Of a stretch of DNA of 64,000 bases, positions 1 through 8,770 are shown in pieces. Source of the DNA: Myxococcales bacterium (GTDB lineage: Bacteria > Myxococcota > UBA796 > SXON01). Within the stretch, counting starts at the first letter, position 1; each line of letters opens with the position of its first letter. The notes under the pieces were generated by a model, which worked only from the letters and a program-made list of their open reading frames with translations, had not been told where the DNA came from and did no database searches. Both the position numbers and the translations under genes were made by a program. The DNA lies in NCBI GenBank assembly GCA_009692585.1, contig SHYX01000015.1, forward strand, positions 1-64,000. The letters are read 5' to 3'.

Positions 1-149
1 ACGGAGTGGAGATGGTGATGCCGGGCGACCGGGTTGAAATGACGATCGAGCTCATCACGCCCATCGCGATGGAGAAGCAGCTCCGCTTCGCCATCCGCGA
101 AGGTGGCAAGACTGTCGGCGCCGGTGTGGTCGCCGAGATCATCGCGTAG
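1..149 (+). CDS. tuf: Elongation factor Tu, C-terminal fragment
   Basis: This is the last 48 residues of EF-Tu; the gene begins before the window and the reading frame starts at base 3. The visible part is the end of domain III, with the family motifs [10 protein letters not shown] and [20 protein letters not shown] and the ending [12 protein letters not shown]-Tu delivers aminoacyl-tRNA to the ribosome. It lies 9 bases before rpsJ, so the str operon runs directly into the S10 operon, an arrangement known in many bacteria. Confidence 0.97.
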   Translation, partial: GVEMVMPGDRVEMTIELITPIAMEKQLRFAIREGGKTVGAGVVAEIIA

Positions 150-158
150 GGGTATTTC

Positions 159-473
<315 letters not shown>

Positions 474-489
474 GCCCGAGAGGAACGTC

Positions 490-1128
490 ATGGCCAAGGT
501 CGATGTATACAATCTGGCGAAGGTAAAGGTCGGTTCTGCCGATCTCGCCGACGAGGTCTTCGGCGTCGAAGTCAAGGAACACTTGTTCCACTTCGTCGTT
601 CGTGCTCAGCTCGCCGCGCGGCGGTCGGGCAACCACTCCACCAAGCAGCGCGCCATGGTGGCCGGCGGAGGTCGGAAGCCCTGGAAGCAGAAGGGAACCG
701 GTCGGGCCCGTGCAGGGTCCACCCGGTCGCCTCAATTCCGAGGCGGCGGTTCGGTCTTCGGGCCCCAGCCGCGCAGCCATGCCTTCCAGGTGAACAAGAA
801 AGTTCGCCGGTCGGCGCTTCGCAGCGCGTTGAGCCGTCGGGCCGGAGAGGCTGCGCTCGTCGTCCTTGACGGGTTCGCGCTCCCCGAGGCTCGCACGAAA
901 CATTTCCGCAGCTTCATGAAGGCGTTCGGCTTCGATAGCGTCCTTGTGGTGCTGCCCACGATGGATCAAGCGGTTTCGCTGGCCGCGCGGAACCTTCCTG
1001 GAGTGACCGTCCTTCCCGTGGAAGGGCTCAACGTCTACGACGTGCTCCGGCACAAGAACATGGCGGTCGCTCAGAATGCCCTTGCGGCGATCGTCGAGCG
1101 GTTGGGAAGCGAGGTCACCCATGGCTGA
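490..1128 (+). CDS. rplD: 50S ribosomal protein L4 (uL4)
   Basis: The 212-residue product binds 23S rRNA and lines the peptide exit tunnel. The start at MAKVDVYN is chosen because GAGAGG lies just upstream; a longer frame from 445 would overlap rpsJ. The basic tunnel loop is visible at about residues 51-94, with [19 protein letters not shown] inside it. It overlaps rplW by 8 bases. In other bacteria L4 represses its own S10 operon; whether that happens here cannot be seen. Confidence 0.97.
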   Translation: MAKVDVYNLAKVKVGSADLADEVFGVEVKEHLFHFVVRAQLAARRSGNHSTKQRAMVAGGGRKPWKQKGTGRARAGSTRSPQFRGGGSVFGPQPRSHAFQVNKKVRRSALRSALSRRAGEAALVVLDGFALPEARTKHFRSFMKAFGFDSVLVVLPTMDQAVSLAARNLPGVTVLPVEGLNVYDVLRHKNMAVAQNALAAIVERLGSEVTHG

Positions 1129-1408
1129 AATTCACGACATCATCCTGCGCCCGATCGTCACCGAACGCAGCGCCCAGGCCGAAGCCAACCAGAACACCTA
1201 CGTGTTCCAGGTCGGCGACAACGCCAACAAGCACGAGATCAAGGCGGCCGTGGAGTCTTTCTTCTCGGTGAAGGTCGAGGACGTACGCACGATGTGCGTA
1301 CGTGGGAAGTACAAGCGCTTCGGGCGATTCTACGGCAAGCGATCCAACTGGAAGAAGGCCTACGTGAAGCTCGCGGCCGGCCACTCCATCAACTTCTTCG
1401 AGGCCTGA
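1121..1408 (+). CDS. rplW: 50S ribosomal protein L23 (uL23)
   Basis: The 95-residue product sits at the tunnel exit, where trigger factor and SRP dock. Recognisable segments are [20 protein letters not shown] at the N-terminus and [19 protein letters not shown] in the middle. The start is MAEIHD, inside the last codons of rplD, which implies coupled translation. rplB follows after one base. Confidence 0.97.
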   Translation: MAEIHDIILRPIVTERSAQAEANQNTYVFQVGDNANKHEIKAAVESFFSVKVEDVRTMCVRGKYKRFGRFYGKRSNWKKAYVKLAAGHSINFFEA

Positions 1409-1409
1409 G

Positions 1410-2234
1410 ATGGGTACCCGCCGCTTTCGTCCGGTCACCCCGGGCACGCGCTTCCTGGTCGCATCTGACTTCTCAGATGTGACCACCGACCGCCCGGAGC
1501 CGTCGCTCACCGTCCCGCTCAAGCGGACTGGTGGCCGCAACAACATGGGCCGCATGACTCAGCGCCGCATGGGCGGCGGTCACAAGCGCTCCTACCGCAT
1601 CATCGACTTTCGGCGCAACAAGTTGGAAGTTCCCGCCAAGGTCGCCACGATCGAGTACGATCCGAACCGCACGGCGCGAATCGCGCTCCTGCACTACACC
1701 GATGGCGAAAAGCGGTACATCCTGGCGCCGGTGGGCCTTGGTGTAGGCGACAGCGTCGTCGCCTCGGACACCGCGGACATCAAGCCGGGCAACGCGATGC
1801 GGCTGACGGCCGTTCCGCTCGGCACCTTCGTGCACAACGTCGAGCTCAAGGTGGGCCGCGGCGGGCAGATGTGTCGTAGCGCCGGCAGCTACGCCCAGGT
1901 GATGGCCAAGGAAGGAAAGTACGTGCTGCTTCGTCTTCCCAGCGGCGAACTCCGACAGATACTCGCTGATTGTCGCGTCACCGTAGGCCAGGTCGGCAAC
2001 CTCGAACATGAAAACGAACGTCTCGGCAAGGCCGGGCGCGCGCGCTGGCTTGGCTGGCGGCCGTTCGTCCGTGGCACGGCAATGAATCCAATCGACCATC
2101 CGCACGGCGGTGGTGAAGGCCGCACCAAAGGCGGCCGGCATCCCGTCACCCCCTGGGGCAAGCCGACGAAGGGGTACAAGACCCGTTCGAAGAAGAAGCC
2201 CACCACTCGCTTCATCGTCAAGCGTCGCCAGTAG
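1410..2234 (+). CDS. rplB: 50S ribosomal protein L2 (uL2)
   Basis: The 274-residue product has the normal length. L2 supports the peptidyl-transferase centre and subunit association. The signature [14 protein letters not shown] near residue 225 contains the conserved histidine, and the basic C-terminus ([17 protein letters not shown]) is typical. The ATG starts directly after the rplW stop codon, so the two are probably translationally coupled. Confidence 0.98.
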   Translation: MGTRRFRPVTPGTRFLVASDFSDVTTDRPEPSLTVPLKRTGGRNNMGRMTQRRMGGGHKRSYRIIDFRRNKLEVPAKVATIEYDPNRTARIALLHYTDGEKRYILAPVGLGVGDSVVASDTADIKPGNAMRLTAVPLGTFVHNVELKVGRGGQMCRSAGSYAQVMAKEGKYVLLRLPSGELRQILADCRVTVGQVGNLEHENERLGKAGRARWLGWRPFVRGTAMNPIDHPHGGGEGRTKGGRHPVTPWGKPTKGYKTRSKKKPTTRFIVKRRQ

Positions 2235-2246
2235 GAGCCGCCCGAC

Positions 2247-2531
2247 ATGGCACGTTCAGTAAAGAAGGGTCCGTTTGTTGATCAACACGTCTTCGCCAAG
2301 GCCAATGCGGCCCGGGCGGCAGGGGGCGGTGGAAACCGGGTCATCAAGACCTGGAGTCGCCGGTCTACTGTCCTTCCGGACTTCATCGGTCTGACTTTCG
2401 CCGTTCACAACGGGAAGAAGTTCGTGCCGGTCTACATCTCTGAGAACATGGTGGGCCACAAGTTCGGGGAGTTCGCGCACACGCGCACCTTCTACGGGCA
2501 TGCCGCCGACCGCAAGACCAAGGTGAAGTGA
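2247..2531 (+). CDS. rpsS: 30S ribosomal protein S19 (uS19)
   Basis: The 94-residue product is a 30S head protein that forms a complex with S13 near the A-site t[15 protein letters not shown] at the start and [20 protein letters not shown] near the end are family hallmarks. AGGAG lies upstream of the start. Its TGA stop overlaps the rplV ATG by one base. Confidence 0.98.
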   Translation: MARSVKKGPFVDQHVFAKANAARAAGGGGNRVIKTWSRRSTVLPDFIGLTFAVHNGKKFVPVYISENMVGHKFGEFAHTRTFYGHAADRKTKVK

Positions 2532-2881
2532 TGGAGGCAACAGCACATCTGCGCTTCGCTCGCATCAGCGCCCGCAAAGCGCGCCTGGTGGCGGACGTGG
2601 TTCGTGGAAAGCCCGCAGGCCAGGCTGTCGAAGCACTCCGATTCCTCGACAAGAAGTCGGCGCCTCTGATCGCCAAGCTCGTCGAGTCCGCAATCGCCAA
2701 CGCGGAACAGTCGGCCAAATTGAATCATCGCGAACTGGACATCGACGCCCTGGTGATCAAGCGCATCGAGGTCGGCGCCGCGGCGGGGCTTCGCCGGTTC
2801 CGACCCCGGGCTCAGGGCCGGGCCACTCCAATCGTAAAGAAGACCGCCCACATCACCGTCGTCATCGGCGAGGAGTCCTGA
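2531..2881 (+). CDS. rplV: 50S ribosomal protein L22 (uL22)
   Basis: The 116-residue product lines the exit tunnel with L4. RISARKARLVADVVRGKPA is the classic N-terminal motif. The beta-hairpin region near residues 80-100 carries RFRPRAQGRATPI. A GTG lies three bases earlier in frame, but the ATG that overlaps the rpsS stop is preferred. rpsC follows after 3 bases. Confidence 0.97.
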   Translation: MEATAHLRFARISARKARLVADVVRGKPAGQAVEALRFLDKKSAPLIAKLVESAIANAEQSAKLNHRELDIDALVIKRIEVGAAAGLRRFRPRAQGRATPIVKKTAHITVVIGEES

Positions 2882-2884
2882 ATC

Positions 2885-3532
2885 ATGGGCCAAAAGGTAA
2901 ATCCAATCGGCTTCCGGGTCGGCATCACCCGCCCGTGGGAGTCCAAATGGTACGCGGAGAAGGACTACCAGCGGTTCCTTCACGAGGACATCAAGATCCG
3001 CCGCTACCTCAAAGAAAAGCTGTTCGTAGCCGGAATTTCCAGGATCCGGATCGAACGTGCCGCGAATAAGGCCAAAGTGTTCATCCATGCGGCAAAGCCC
3101 GGCATGGTGATCGACAAGCGGGCCAAGGGGCTGGACCAGCTGCGCGCAGACCTCCAGGCGCTGGTGAAGACCGAGCTCTTCCTCAACGTGATGGAAGTGC
3201 GCAAGGTGGACACCGACGCGCTCCTGGTCGCAGAGAACATCGCGGCGCAGCTCGAGAAGCGGGTGAGCTTCCGGCGTGCGATGAAGAAGGCCATGACCCA
3301 GTCCAAAAAGGCGGGGGCGAAAGGCATCAAGGTAATGTGCGCGGGACGTCTCGGCGGTGCCGAGATGAGCCGCACGGAATGGTACCGCGAGGGCCGCGTG
3401 CCCTTGCACACCCTCCGGGCCGACGTTGACTACGGCTTGGCTGAAGCTAGGACCAACTACGGCGTCATCGGCGTCAAGGTTTGGATCTACAAAGGCGAGT
3501 TCGTTGTCGGCGACGAAGACCGGTCGCTCTGA
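2885..3532 (+). CDS. rpsC: 30S ribosomal protein S3 (uS3)
   Basis: The 215-residue product has an N-terminal KH RNA-binding domain and a C-terminal domain at the mRNA entry site. The start [18 protein letters not shown] and the C-terminal [20 protein letters not shown] are diagnostic. It belongs to the tight S10 block, 3 bases after rplV and 12 bases before rplP. Confidence 0.98.
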   Translation: MGQKVNPIGFRVGITRPWESKWYAEKDYQRFLHEDIKIRRYLKEKLFVAGISRIRIERAANKAKVFIHAAKPGMVIDKRAKGLDQLRADLQALVKTELFLNVMEVRKVDTDALLVAENIAAQLEKRVSFRRAMKKAMTQSKKAGAKGIKVMCAGRLGGAEMSRTEWYREGRVPLHTLRADVDYGLAEARTNYGVIGVKVWIYKGEFVVGDEDRSL

Positions 3533-3544
3533 GAGGAACCCGCA

Positions 3545-3964
3545 ATGCTCTCCCCCAAGCGTGTCAAGTTTCGCAAGGTCCAAAAGGGCCGGTCCAACGG
3601 GCTAGCGTACCGAGGCGGCGACGTCTCGTACGGTGAATTCGGCCTGCAATCGACCGATCCCGGTCGGCTCACCTCCCGGCAGATCGAGGCCGCGCGAATC
3701 GCGCTGACTCGGTACGTCAAGCGCGGGGGCCGGATCTGGATCCGAGTGTTCCCACACAAACCAGTCACCAAGAAGGCCGCCGAGACCCGCCAGGGCACCG
3801 GAAAGGGCAACGTGGAGTTCTGGGTGGCCGTGGTCAAGCCGGGGACCATTCTCTACGAAATCGAGGGCGTCACCGAGGAAATCGCCCGGGAGGCCTTCCG
3901 CCTCGCCAGCCATAAACTCCCCCTCGGAACCCGCTTCATCAAGCGAGAGGACCACGTCGGATGA
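3545..3964 (+). CDS. rplP: 50S ribosomal protein L16 (uL16)
   Basis: The 139-residue product binds near the A-site of the 50S subunit. [19 protein letters not shown] and the central [20 protein letters not shown] are signature stretches. Its end overlaps rpmC by four bases (ATGA), which implies reinitiation coupling. Confidence 0.98.
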   Translation: MLSPKRVKFRKVQKGRSNGLAYRGGDVSYGEFGLQSTDPGRLTSRQIEAARIALTRYVKRGGRIWIRVFPHKPVTKKAAETRQGTGKGNVEFWVAVVKPGTILYEIEGVTEEIAREAFRLASHKLPLGTRFIKREDHVG

Positions 3965-4281
3965 AAACCACCGAACTGTCCGCACTCACGGACGAGCAAC
4001 TCGTCCACCATGAGCTGAACAACCAGCGCGAACTCGCCGGTCATCAGCTCCGTCACGCCACAGGAAAGCTGGAAAACAACAGCCTGCTCGGCAAGGCGCG
4101 CAAGGCCATCGCCCGCGCGCAGACCGAAATTCGTCGACGTGAACGCGTCGGAGGGGTGGTCCAAGGCGGGCTTCGGACGCGCCATCTCGGGTCATACACT
4201 CCTGCAGCGATCGGCACGGTCGCTGAGGCCGGCGGGGGCTTTCTCAAGTCCATGCTTGACACCAATCAGAGCGCGGAGTAG
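3961..4281 (+). CDS. rpmC: 50S ribosomal protein L29 (uL29) with C-terminal extension
   Basis: The first 65 residues or so are ordinary L29: [20 protein letters not shown], then a helix ending in [12 protein letters not shown]29 helps form the exit-site platform for trigger factor and SRP. The product is 106 residues, against a usual 60-75. The extra 40 residues are glycine-rich and low in charge ([17 protein letters not shown] onward) and match nothing I recognise. A 101-base gap follows, the first large break in the cluster. Confidence 0.93.
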   Translation: MKTTELSALTDEQLVHHELNNQRELAGHQLRHATGKLENNSLLGKARKAIARAQTEIRRRERVGGVVQGGLRTRHLGSYTPAAIGTVAEAGGGFLKSMLDTNQSAE

Positions 4282-4382
4282 AGCCGCGTCCTCTTCGGGG
4301 CCTGTCTTCGGACGGTCCCCAACCCGCTGAAGTCCACCGTCGGTGGAGACCTGCGGGAGAACTCATCAGCTACAGGTGAATC
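4282..4382 (+). promoter_or_regulatory. Structured RNA gap between rpmC and rpsQ
   Basis: This 101-base spacer interrupts a run of genes that otherwise touch or overlap. It contains a hairpin at 4297-4320 with arms GGGG/CCCC and CTGTC/GACGG around a TTCG tetraloop. A second, perfect hairpin at 4333-4347 has arms TCCACC/GGTGGA and a 3-base loop. Neither is followed by a T-run, so they look like mRNA structures (protein binding, processing or translational control) and not intrinsic terminators. Confidence 0.45.
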
Positions 4383-4676
4383 ATGCCCGCCGAGGGAACC
4401 AACGAGGTTGCCAGCGCTGAACCGCGCCGGCGTCGAACGCTGCTCGGGCGCGTCGTGTCCGACAAGATGGACAAGACGGTCGTCGTGTCCGTGGAGCGCA
4501 CGCACAAGCACCCGACGTACAAGAAGTACGTGAAGACCAGCAAGAACTACAAGGCCCACGACGAATCGAACGGCTGCAAGGTCGATGACTTCGTGGTGAT
4601 CCAGGAGTCCCGGCCGCTCAGCCGCACCAAGCGATGGGTGGTGGTGGAAGTTCGGACCGCTGGGGGTGTGGCGTGA
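4383..4676 (+). CDS. rpsQ: 30S ribosomal protein S17 (uS17)
   Basis: The 97-residue product is an OB-fold primary 16S rRNA binder. The core [20 protein letters not shown] and [13 protein letters not shown] identify it. About 15 N-terminal residues ([17 protein letters not shown]) precede the usual start of the family. Its TGA overlaps the GTG start of rplN. Confidence 0.97.
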   Translation: MPAEGTNEVASAEPRRRRTLLGRVVSDKMDKTVVVSVERTHKHPTYKKYVKTSKNYKAHDESNGCKVDDFVVIQESRPLSRTKRWVVVEVRTAGGVA

Positions 4677-5041
4677 TTCAGATGCAGTCTCATCTGGATG
4701 TGGCCGACAACTCCGGGGCGCGGCGAGTCCAGTGCATCAAGGTGCTCGGCGGCTCCAAGCGGAAGTATGCGTCCCTGGGGGATGTCATCGTGGTGGCCGT
4801 CAAGGAAGCCATCCCCAACGGGAAGGTGAAGAAGGGCGAGGTCGCGAAAGCAGTCATCGTCCGTACGGCCAAGGAAGTGCGGCGAGCGGACGGGTCCTAC
4901 ATCAGGTTCGACACCAACTCCGCCGTGTTGATTGACGCCAAGGGTGAGCCGGTGGGCACGCGTATCTTCGGTCCTGTCGCTCGCGAGCTTCGCGGCAAGC
5001 AGTACATGAAGATCGTGGCGCTGGCTCCCGAAGTCCTCTGA
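4673..5041 (+). CDS. rplN: 50S ribosomal protein L14 (uL14)
   Basis: The 122-residue product contacts 23S rRNA and the 30S interface. I chose the GTG at 4673, which overlaps the rpsQ stop as GTGA, because it gives the canonical N-terminus (M/V)[17 protein letters not shown] and the exact family length. Upstream in-frame starts would add residues encoded inside rpsQ. The C-terminus [20 protein letters not shown] is typical. Confidence 0.97.
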   Translation: MIQMQSHLDVADNSGARRVQCIKVLGGSKRKYASLGDVIVVAVKEAIPNGKVKKGEVAKAVIVRTAKEVRRADGSYIRFDTNSAVLIDAKGEPVGTRIFGPVARELRGKQYMKIVALAPEVL

Positions 5042-5048
5042 GGGGGCC

Positions 5049-5381
5049 ATGAAGACCAAACTGAAAATTCACCGCGACGACACCGTCGTCATCATTGCCG
5101 GCAAGTTCAAGGGCCGGGTCGGCAAGGTCGTGCGGGTTCTTACCGAAGAAGGGCGGGTGGTCGTCGAAGGGGTAGCGCTGCAGAAGCGGCACATGAAAGC
5201 CCAGGGCGATCAGGCAGGCCGCATCGTCGAAAAGGAACGGCCGCTGCACATCTCGAACGTGGCCTTGTGGGACGCCAGCGCGGGACGTCGCGTGAAGGTG
5301 AGCATCAAGGCGCAAGAAGACGGTAGCCGGTCGCGGGTCGATCGGAAGACCGGCGCCAAAATCGACCAGGCAGGGGGCTGA
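5049..5381 (+). CDS. rplX: 50S ribosomal protein L24 (uL24)
   Basis: The 110-residue product is an assembly-initiator protein of the 50S subunit. The KOW motif is visible at about residues 8-35 ([17 protein letters not shown]), followed by the family segment [18 protein letters not shown]. It lies 7 bases after rplN and 2 bases before rplE. Confidence 0.97.
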   Translation: MKTKLKIHRDDTVVIIAGKFKGRVGKVVRVLTEEGRVVVEGVALQKRHMKAQGDQAGRIVEKERPLHISNVALWDASAGRRVKVSIKAQEDGSRSRVDRKTGAKIDQAGG

Positions 5382-5383
5382 TC

Positions 5384-5926
5384 ATGGCATCGCGCATGCA
5401 GGAGGTCTACCGCAACACAAGCACGCCGGCGCTCCTCAAGGAGTTCAGCTACGGCAACGTGATGCAGGTGCCTCGCCTCGAGAAGATCGTCGTGAACACG
5501 TGCGTGAAGGAGGCCACCCAGAACGTCAAGGTACTGGAGACGGCGGCCGAAGAACTCGCGTTGGTCACCGGCCAGAAGGCGCAGATCCGGCGCGCGCGGA
5601 AGGCCATCGCCAACTTCAAGCTTCGGGCGGGAATCCCCATCGGCGCTCGGGTCACCCTCCGCGGTCGCCGCATGTGGGAGTTCCTTGATCGGCTGATCAA
5701 CATCGCGCTTCCCCGCGTTCGTGACTTCCGCGGGATCAGCCCGCGCGCTTTCGATGGTCGCGGCAACTATTCGCTCGGCGTCACCGAGCAGATCATCTTT
5801 CCGGAGATCAACTACGACCGCGTGTCGAAGGTGACCGGCATGAACATTTCCTTCGTCACCACCGCGAAGACCGACGCGGAGGGCAAGGCGCTGCTGCAGC
5901 ACCTTGGCCTTCCGTTCCGGCAGTAG
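5384..5926 (+). CDS. rplE: 50S ribosomal protein L5 (uL5)
   Basis: The 180-residue product binds 5S rRNA and forms a bridge to the 30S head. Hallmarks are the helix [20 protein letters not shown], the segment [17 protein letters not shown], and [16 protein letters not shown]. Length and position (between L24 and S14) match the standard spc operon. Confidence 0.98.
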   Translation: MASRMQEVYRNTSTPALLKEFSYGNVMQVPRLEKIVVNTCVKEATQNVKVLETAAEELALVTGQKAQIRRARKAIANFKLRAGIPIGARVTLRGRRMWEFLDRLINIALPRVRDFRGISPRAFDGRGNYSLGVTEQIIFPEINYDRVSKVTGMNISFVTTAKTDAEGKALLQHLGLPFRQ

Positions 5927-5935
5927 GGGGCTCAG

Positions 5936-6121
5936 ATGGCCAAAAAGTCAATGATCGCCAAGGCCGCCCGGCCGGCAAAATTCTCCTCGCGCAAGTACAA
6001 CCGCTGCCCTCTGTGCGGTCGTCCTCGCGCCTTCCTCCGCAATTTCAACATGTGCCGCATCTGCTTCCGTGACCTCGCCCTCAAGGGCGAGATTCCGGGC
6101 GTGATGAAGGCGAGCTGGTAG
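5936..6121 (+). CDS. rpsN: 30S ribosomal protein S14, zinc-binding type (uS14)
   Basis: The 61-residue product is the short, zinc-ribbon form of S14. It has two CxxC pairs (CPLCG and CRICF) 15 residues apart. The long zinc-free form is about 100 residues. It lies 9 bases after rplE and is followed by rpsH. Confidence 0.98.
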   Translation: MAKKSMIAKAARPAKFSSRKYNRCPLCGRPRAFLRNFNMCRICFRDLALKGEIPGVMKASW

Positions 6122-6130
6122 GAGGCGCAG

Positions 6131-6529
6131 ATGGTTACCACCGATCCGATCGCTGACCTGCTCACACGCATCCGCAACGGCCTCGCGGCCCGACAGAAGT
6201 CGGTGATCGTTCCCCGTTCGAAGATGAAGCTTGAGATCGTCAAGATCCTGAAGAATGAGGGATTCATCGAGGGGTACATCGACCAGGCGGACGCCGAGCG
6301 ACCGAACCTCAAGGTGTTCCTCCGATACTCCGAAGGCGCATCAGCGGTCATTCAGGGTTTGCAGCGGGTCTCCAGTCCAAGTCGGCGTACTTACGTCGGT
6401 AAGGACGAGCTTCCGAAGGTCCGCAATGGCCTCGGCGTGGCCATTCTCACTACGCCCCGCGGCGTGCTCACCGACAAGGCGGCCCGTACGGCTGGCGTTG
6501 GCGGTGAGGTCATCTGCTACGTCTGGTAG
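6131..6529 (+). CDS. rpsH: 30S ribosomal protein S8 (uS8)
   Basis: The 132-residue product binds the central domain of 16S rRNA. DPIADLLTRIRNGL at the start and GVLTDKAARTAGVGGEVIC at the end are diagnostic. In enteric bacteria S8 represses the spc operon by binding near the rplE start. No equivalent site was identified here. Confidence 0.98.
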   Translation: MVTTDPIADLLTRIRNGLAARQKSVIVPRSKMKLEIVKILKNEGFIEGYIDQADAERPNLKVFLRYSEGASAVIQGLQRVSSPSRRTYVGKDELPKVRNGLGVAILTTPRGVLTDKAARTAGVGGEVICYVW

Positions 6530-6538
6530 GAGCAGCCA

Positions 6539-7078
6539 ATGTCACGCATCGGCAAGCAGCCCATCGCCGTCCCGTCAGGGGTCACTGTGTCGCTGAGCGG
6601 CAATCAGGTCAAGATCAAGGGCCCCAAGGGTGAACTCGCCCAGGCGATCGCCACTGGCGTCAAGGTCTCGCAGGACGGCGGGTCACTGTCCGTGGTGCGC
6701 GTCGACGACGAACGACAGAGTCGGTCGAACCACGGCCTTACACGTGCGTTGCTCGCCAACATGGTGACGGGCGTCACCAAGGGGTACGAGCGCCGCCTTG
6801 CGATCACCGGCGTGGGCTTCAAGGGCGAAGTCAGAGGAAAAGCGCTGGTTTTGGCGCTGGGGTACTCCCACCCGATCGAGTTTCCCTTTCCCGCCGGCAT
6901 AACCATCGATGTCGAGAAGGCGACCACCTTGATCATCAAGGGGGCTGACCGTCAGAGCGTCGGGGAGACCGCAGCAAAGCTCCGTGAACTCCGAGCGCCG
7001 GACGCCTACAAGGGCAAGGGCATTCGGAACGAAGGCGAACACGTCAAGTTGAAAGCCGGCAAGACGGCCAAGAAGTAG
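6539..7078 (+). CDS. rplF: 50S ribosomal protein L6 (uL6)
   Basis: The 179-residue product has the two-domain L6 fold and lies near the factor-binding site. MSRIGKQPIAVPSGV is a classic start, and GYSHPIEFPFPAGI and APDAYKGKGIRNEGE are conserved segments of domains 1 and 2. It is 9 bases after rpsH and 9 before rplR. Confidence 0.98.
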   Translation: MSRIGKQPIAVPSGVTVSLSGNQVKIKGPKGELAQAIATGVKVSQDGGSLSVVRVDDERQSRSNHGLTRALLANMVTGVTKGYERRLAITGVGFKGEVRGKALVLALGYSHPIEFPFPAGITIDVEKATTLIIKGADRQSVGETAAKLRELRAPDAYKGKGIRNEGEHVKLKAGKTAKK

Positions 7079-7087
7079 GGAGACGCC

Positions 7088-7456
7088 ATGTCCATTCGCG
7101 AAGATCAGGCTCTCGCTCGGGACCGCCGCCGGGCGCGTATTCGGGGCAAACTCGCTGGCACCAGCGCGCGGCCGCGCCTGTCCGTGTACAGGTCGGCCAG
7201 CCACATCTACGCCCAGATCGTAGATGACGACGCCGGCACCACGCTCGCTGCGGCCTCGACGCTCTCACCGGAGCTGAAGCCCCAGGTCGGCCATGGTGGA
7301 AACCGGGTCTCCGCCCGTGCCGTCGGCGCGCTGATCGCCTCCAAGGCCAAGGCAGCGAACATCACTCAAGTGGTCTTCGACCGCAACGGATTCCTCTACC
7401 ACGGTCGGGTTCAGGCCCTCGCCGATGGCGCCCGGGAAGCCGGCCTCGAGTTCTAG
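7088..7456 (+). CDS. rplR: 50S ribosomal protein L18 (uL18)
   Basis: The 122-residue product binds 5S rRNA. The basic N-terminus is followed by [20 protein letters not shown], and the end [20 protein letters not shown] is characteristic. GGGAG lies upstream of the start. A 38-base gap separates it from rpsE. Confidence 0.98.
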   Translation: MSIREDQALARDRRRARIRGKLAGTSARPRLSVYRSASHIYAQIVDDDAGTTLAAASTLSPELKPQVGHGGNRVSARAVGALIASKAKAANITQVVFDRNGFLYHGRVQALADGAREAGLEF

Positions 7457-7494
7457 ACCATTCTGCTCGGCGCCCAGCGCGCCGTGGAGCTCAT

Positions 7495-8070
7495 ATGTCC
7501 ATGCCAACCGGCAAAAAGCACGCCCCTCGGAAACCCGCGGAAGACTCCCAGGTCATCGAGAAGAACATCTATGTCAATCGCGTCGCCAAGGTCGTCAAGG
7601 GCGGACGTCGGTTCTCGTTCGCCGCGTTGGTCGTGGTGGGCAACGGGGATGGCCGAATCGGCATCGGCCAGGGCAAGGCGAACGAGGTTCCGGAGGCGGT
7701 GCGCAAGGCTACCGAACGGGCCCGGAGGACGATGTTCGATGTGCCGGTGGTGGACGGCACCGTTCCCCACATCATCCAAGGGCGGTTCGGCGCGGGCAAG
7801 GTATTGCTGCGCCCAGCCAACCCCGGAACGGGCGTCATTGCTGGTCCGGTCGTGCGCGCGCTCCTGGACGCGGCCGGATACCACAATGTGCTCACCAAGA
7901 GCTTGGGCAGCTCAAACCCATACAATGTCGCAAAGGCAACGATTGCTGCCCTGAAGCAGGTCGAATCGCCGGCGATGGTCGCTGCCCGCCGCGGCAAGTC
8001 CATCGAAGAAGTGGTGGCCAACTACGATCTCGGCCACCGGGTGTTCGGGGCCGGCAAGGAGCGCGTATGA
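7495..8070 (+). CDS. rpsE: 30S ribosomal protein S5 (uS5)
   Basis: The 191-residue product shapes the mRNA entry site and affects decoding accuracy. The N-terminal dsRNA-binding-like domain ([20 protein letters not shown]) and the C-terminal segment [18 protein letters not shown] are diagnostic. GGAG 7 bases before the ATG supports this start. Its TGA overlaps the ATG of rpmD. Confidence 0.98.
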   Translation: MSMPTGKKHAPRKPAEDSQVIEKNIYVNRVAKVVKGGRRFSFAALVVVGNGDGRIGIGQGKANEVPEAVRKATERARRTMFDVPVVDGTVPHIIQGRFGAGKVLLRPANPGTGVIAGPVVRALLDAAGYHNVLTKSLGSSNPYNVAKATIAALKQVESPAMVAARRGKSIEEVVANYDLGHRVFGAGKERV

Positions 8071-8258
8071 CCCAGCTCAAGGTGACCCTCACCCGCTCCC
8101 AGATCGGGTGCGATGAACGGCAACGTTCGACCCTGCGCGGGCTCGGGCTTCGCAAGATTGGGGGCTCGCGCGTGCTGGAGAACACTCCGAGCGTGCGCGG
8201 CATGGTGAAGTCAGTGATCCACCTCGTTCAGGTGGAAGAGGTGTCCAATGGCGGATGA
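8067..8258 (+). CDS. rpmD: 50S ribosomal protein L30 (uL30)
   Basis: The 63-residue product has the normal L30 length: [19 protein letters not shown] followed by [15 protein letters not shown]. The ATG at 8067 sits in an ATGA overlap with the rpsE stop. The last 11 bases overlap rplO, so three genes are chained by overlaps here. Confidence 0.96.
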   Translation: MTQLKVTLTRSQIGCDERQRSTLRGLGLRKIGGSRVLENTPSVRGMVKSVIHLVQVEEVSNGG

Positions 8259-8700
8259 ACTCAGCCGTCTCAAGCCGGTACCCGGTAGCCAGACGGCAAG
8301 GACGCGGATCGGCCGTGGCCAGGGCTCTGGGCTTGGCAAGACCGCAGGTCGCGGGACCAAGGGACAGCAGGCACGAGCCGGCTACACTCGGCGCTTCGGG
8401 TTTGAGGGCGGCCAAATGCCGCTTCAACGTCGACTCCCAAAGGTCGGTTTTCGCAACTACAACAAGACGGACTTCGAGATCGTAAACGTCGGCAAGCTCG
8501 GCGGCCTTGCCGCGGGCTCCGTTGTAGACGCCGACTCCCTCAAGGCCGCGGGGATTATCTCGCGCAAGGGCCGGGACGGAGTCAAGCTCCTCGGCAACGG
8601 GGAGCTGACGGTGAAGCTCGTGGTGCGCCTCGCCAAGGTCTCCTTGAGTGCACGCGCCAAGATCGAAGCCGCGGGCGGATCGGTCGAGGACCTGGCGTGA
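8248..8700 (+). CDS. rplO: 50S ribosomal protein L15 (uL15)
   Basis: The 150-residue product is a late-assembly 50S protein. The glycine/arginine-rich N-terminal region ([18 protein letters not shown]) and [13 protein letters not shown] are family features. The start overlaps rpmD by 11 bases. A 70-base gap with hairpins separates it from secY. Confidence 0.98.
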   Translation: MADELSRLKPVPGSQTARTRIGRGQGSGLGKTAGRGTKGQQARAGYTRRFGFEGGQMPLQRRLPKVGFRNYNKTDFEIVNVGKLGGLAAGSVVDADSLKAAGIISRKGRDGVKLLGNGELTVKLVVRLAKVSLSARAKIEAAGGSVEDLA

Positions 8701-8704
8701 GCCT

Positions 8705-8738
8705 GCGGCTTCGGCCGCGCCCCGTTGCTTTCGCGGGG
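8705..8738 (+). promoter_or_regulatory. Two stacked hairpins between rplO and secY
   Basis: The first hairpin (8705-8718) is GCGGC-TTCG-GCCGC with a UUCG tetraloop. The second (8720-8738) has CCCCG/CGGGG arms. No T-run follows, so they could mark mRNA processing or reduce readthrough into secY without being a full terminator. The secY ribosome site GAGGA follows at 8762. Confidence 0.4.
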
Positions 8739-8770
8739 AGCGCGCTTAGCCTTCCCGCGCTGAGGATGGC

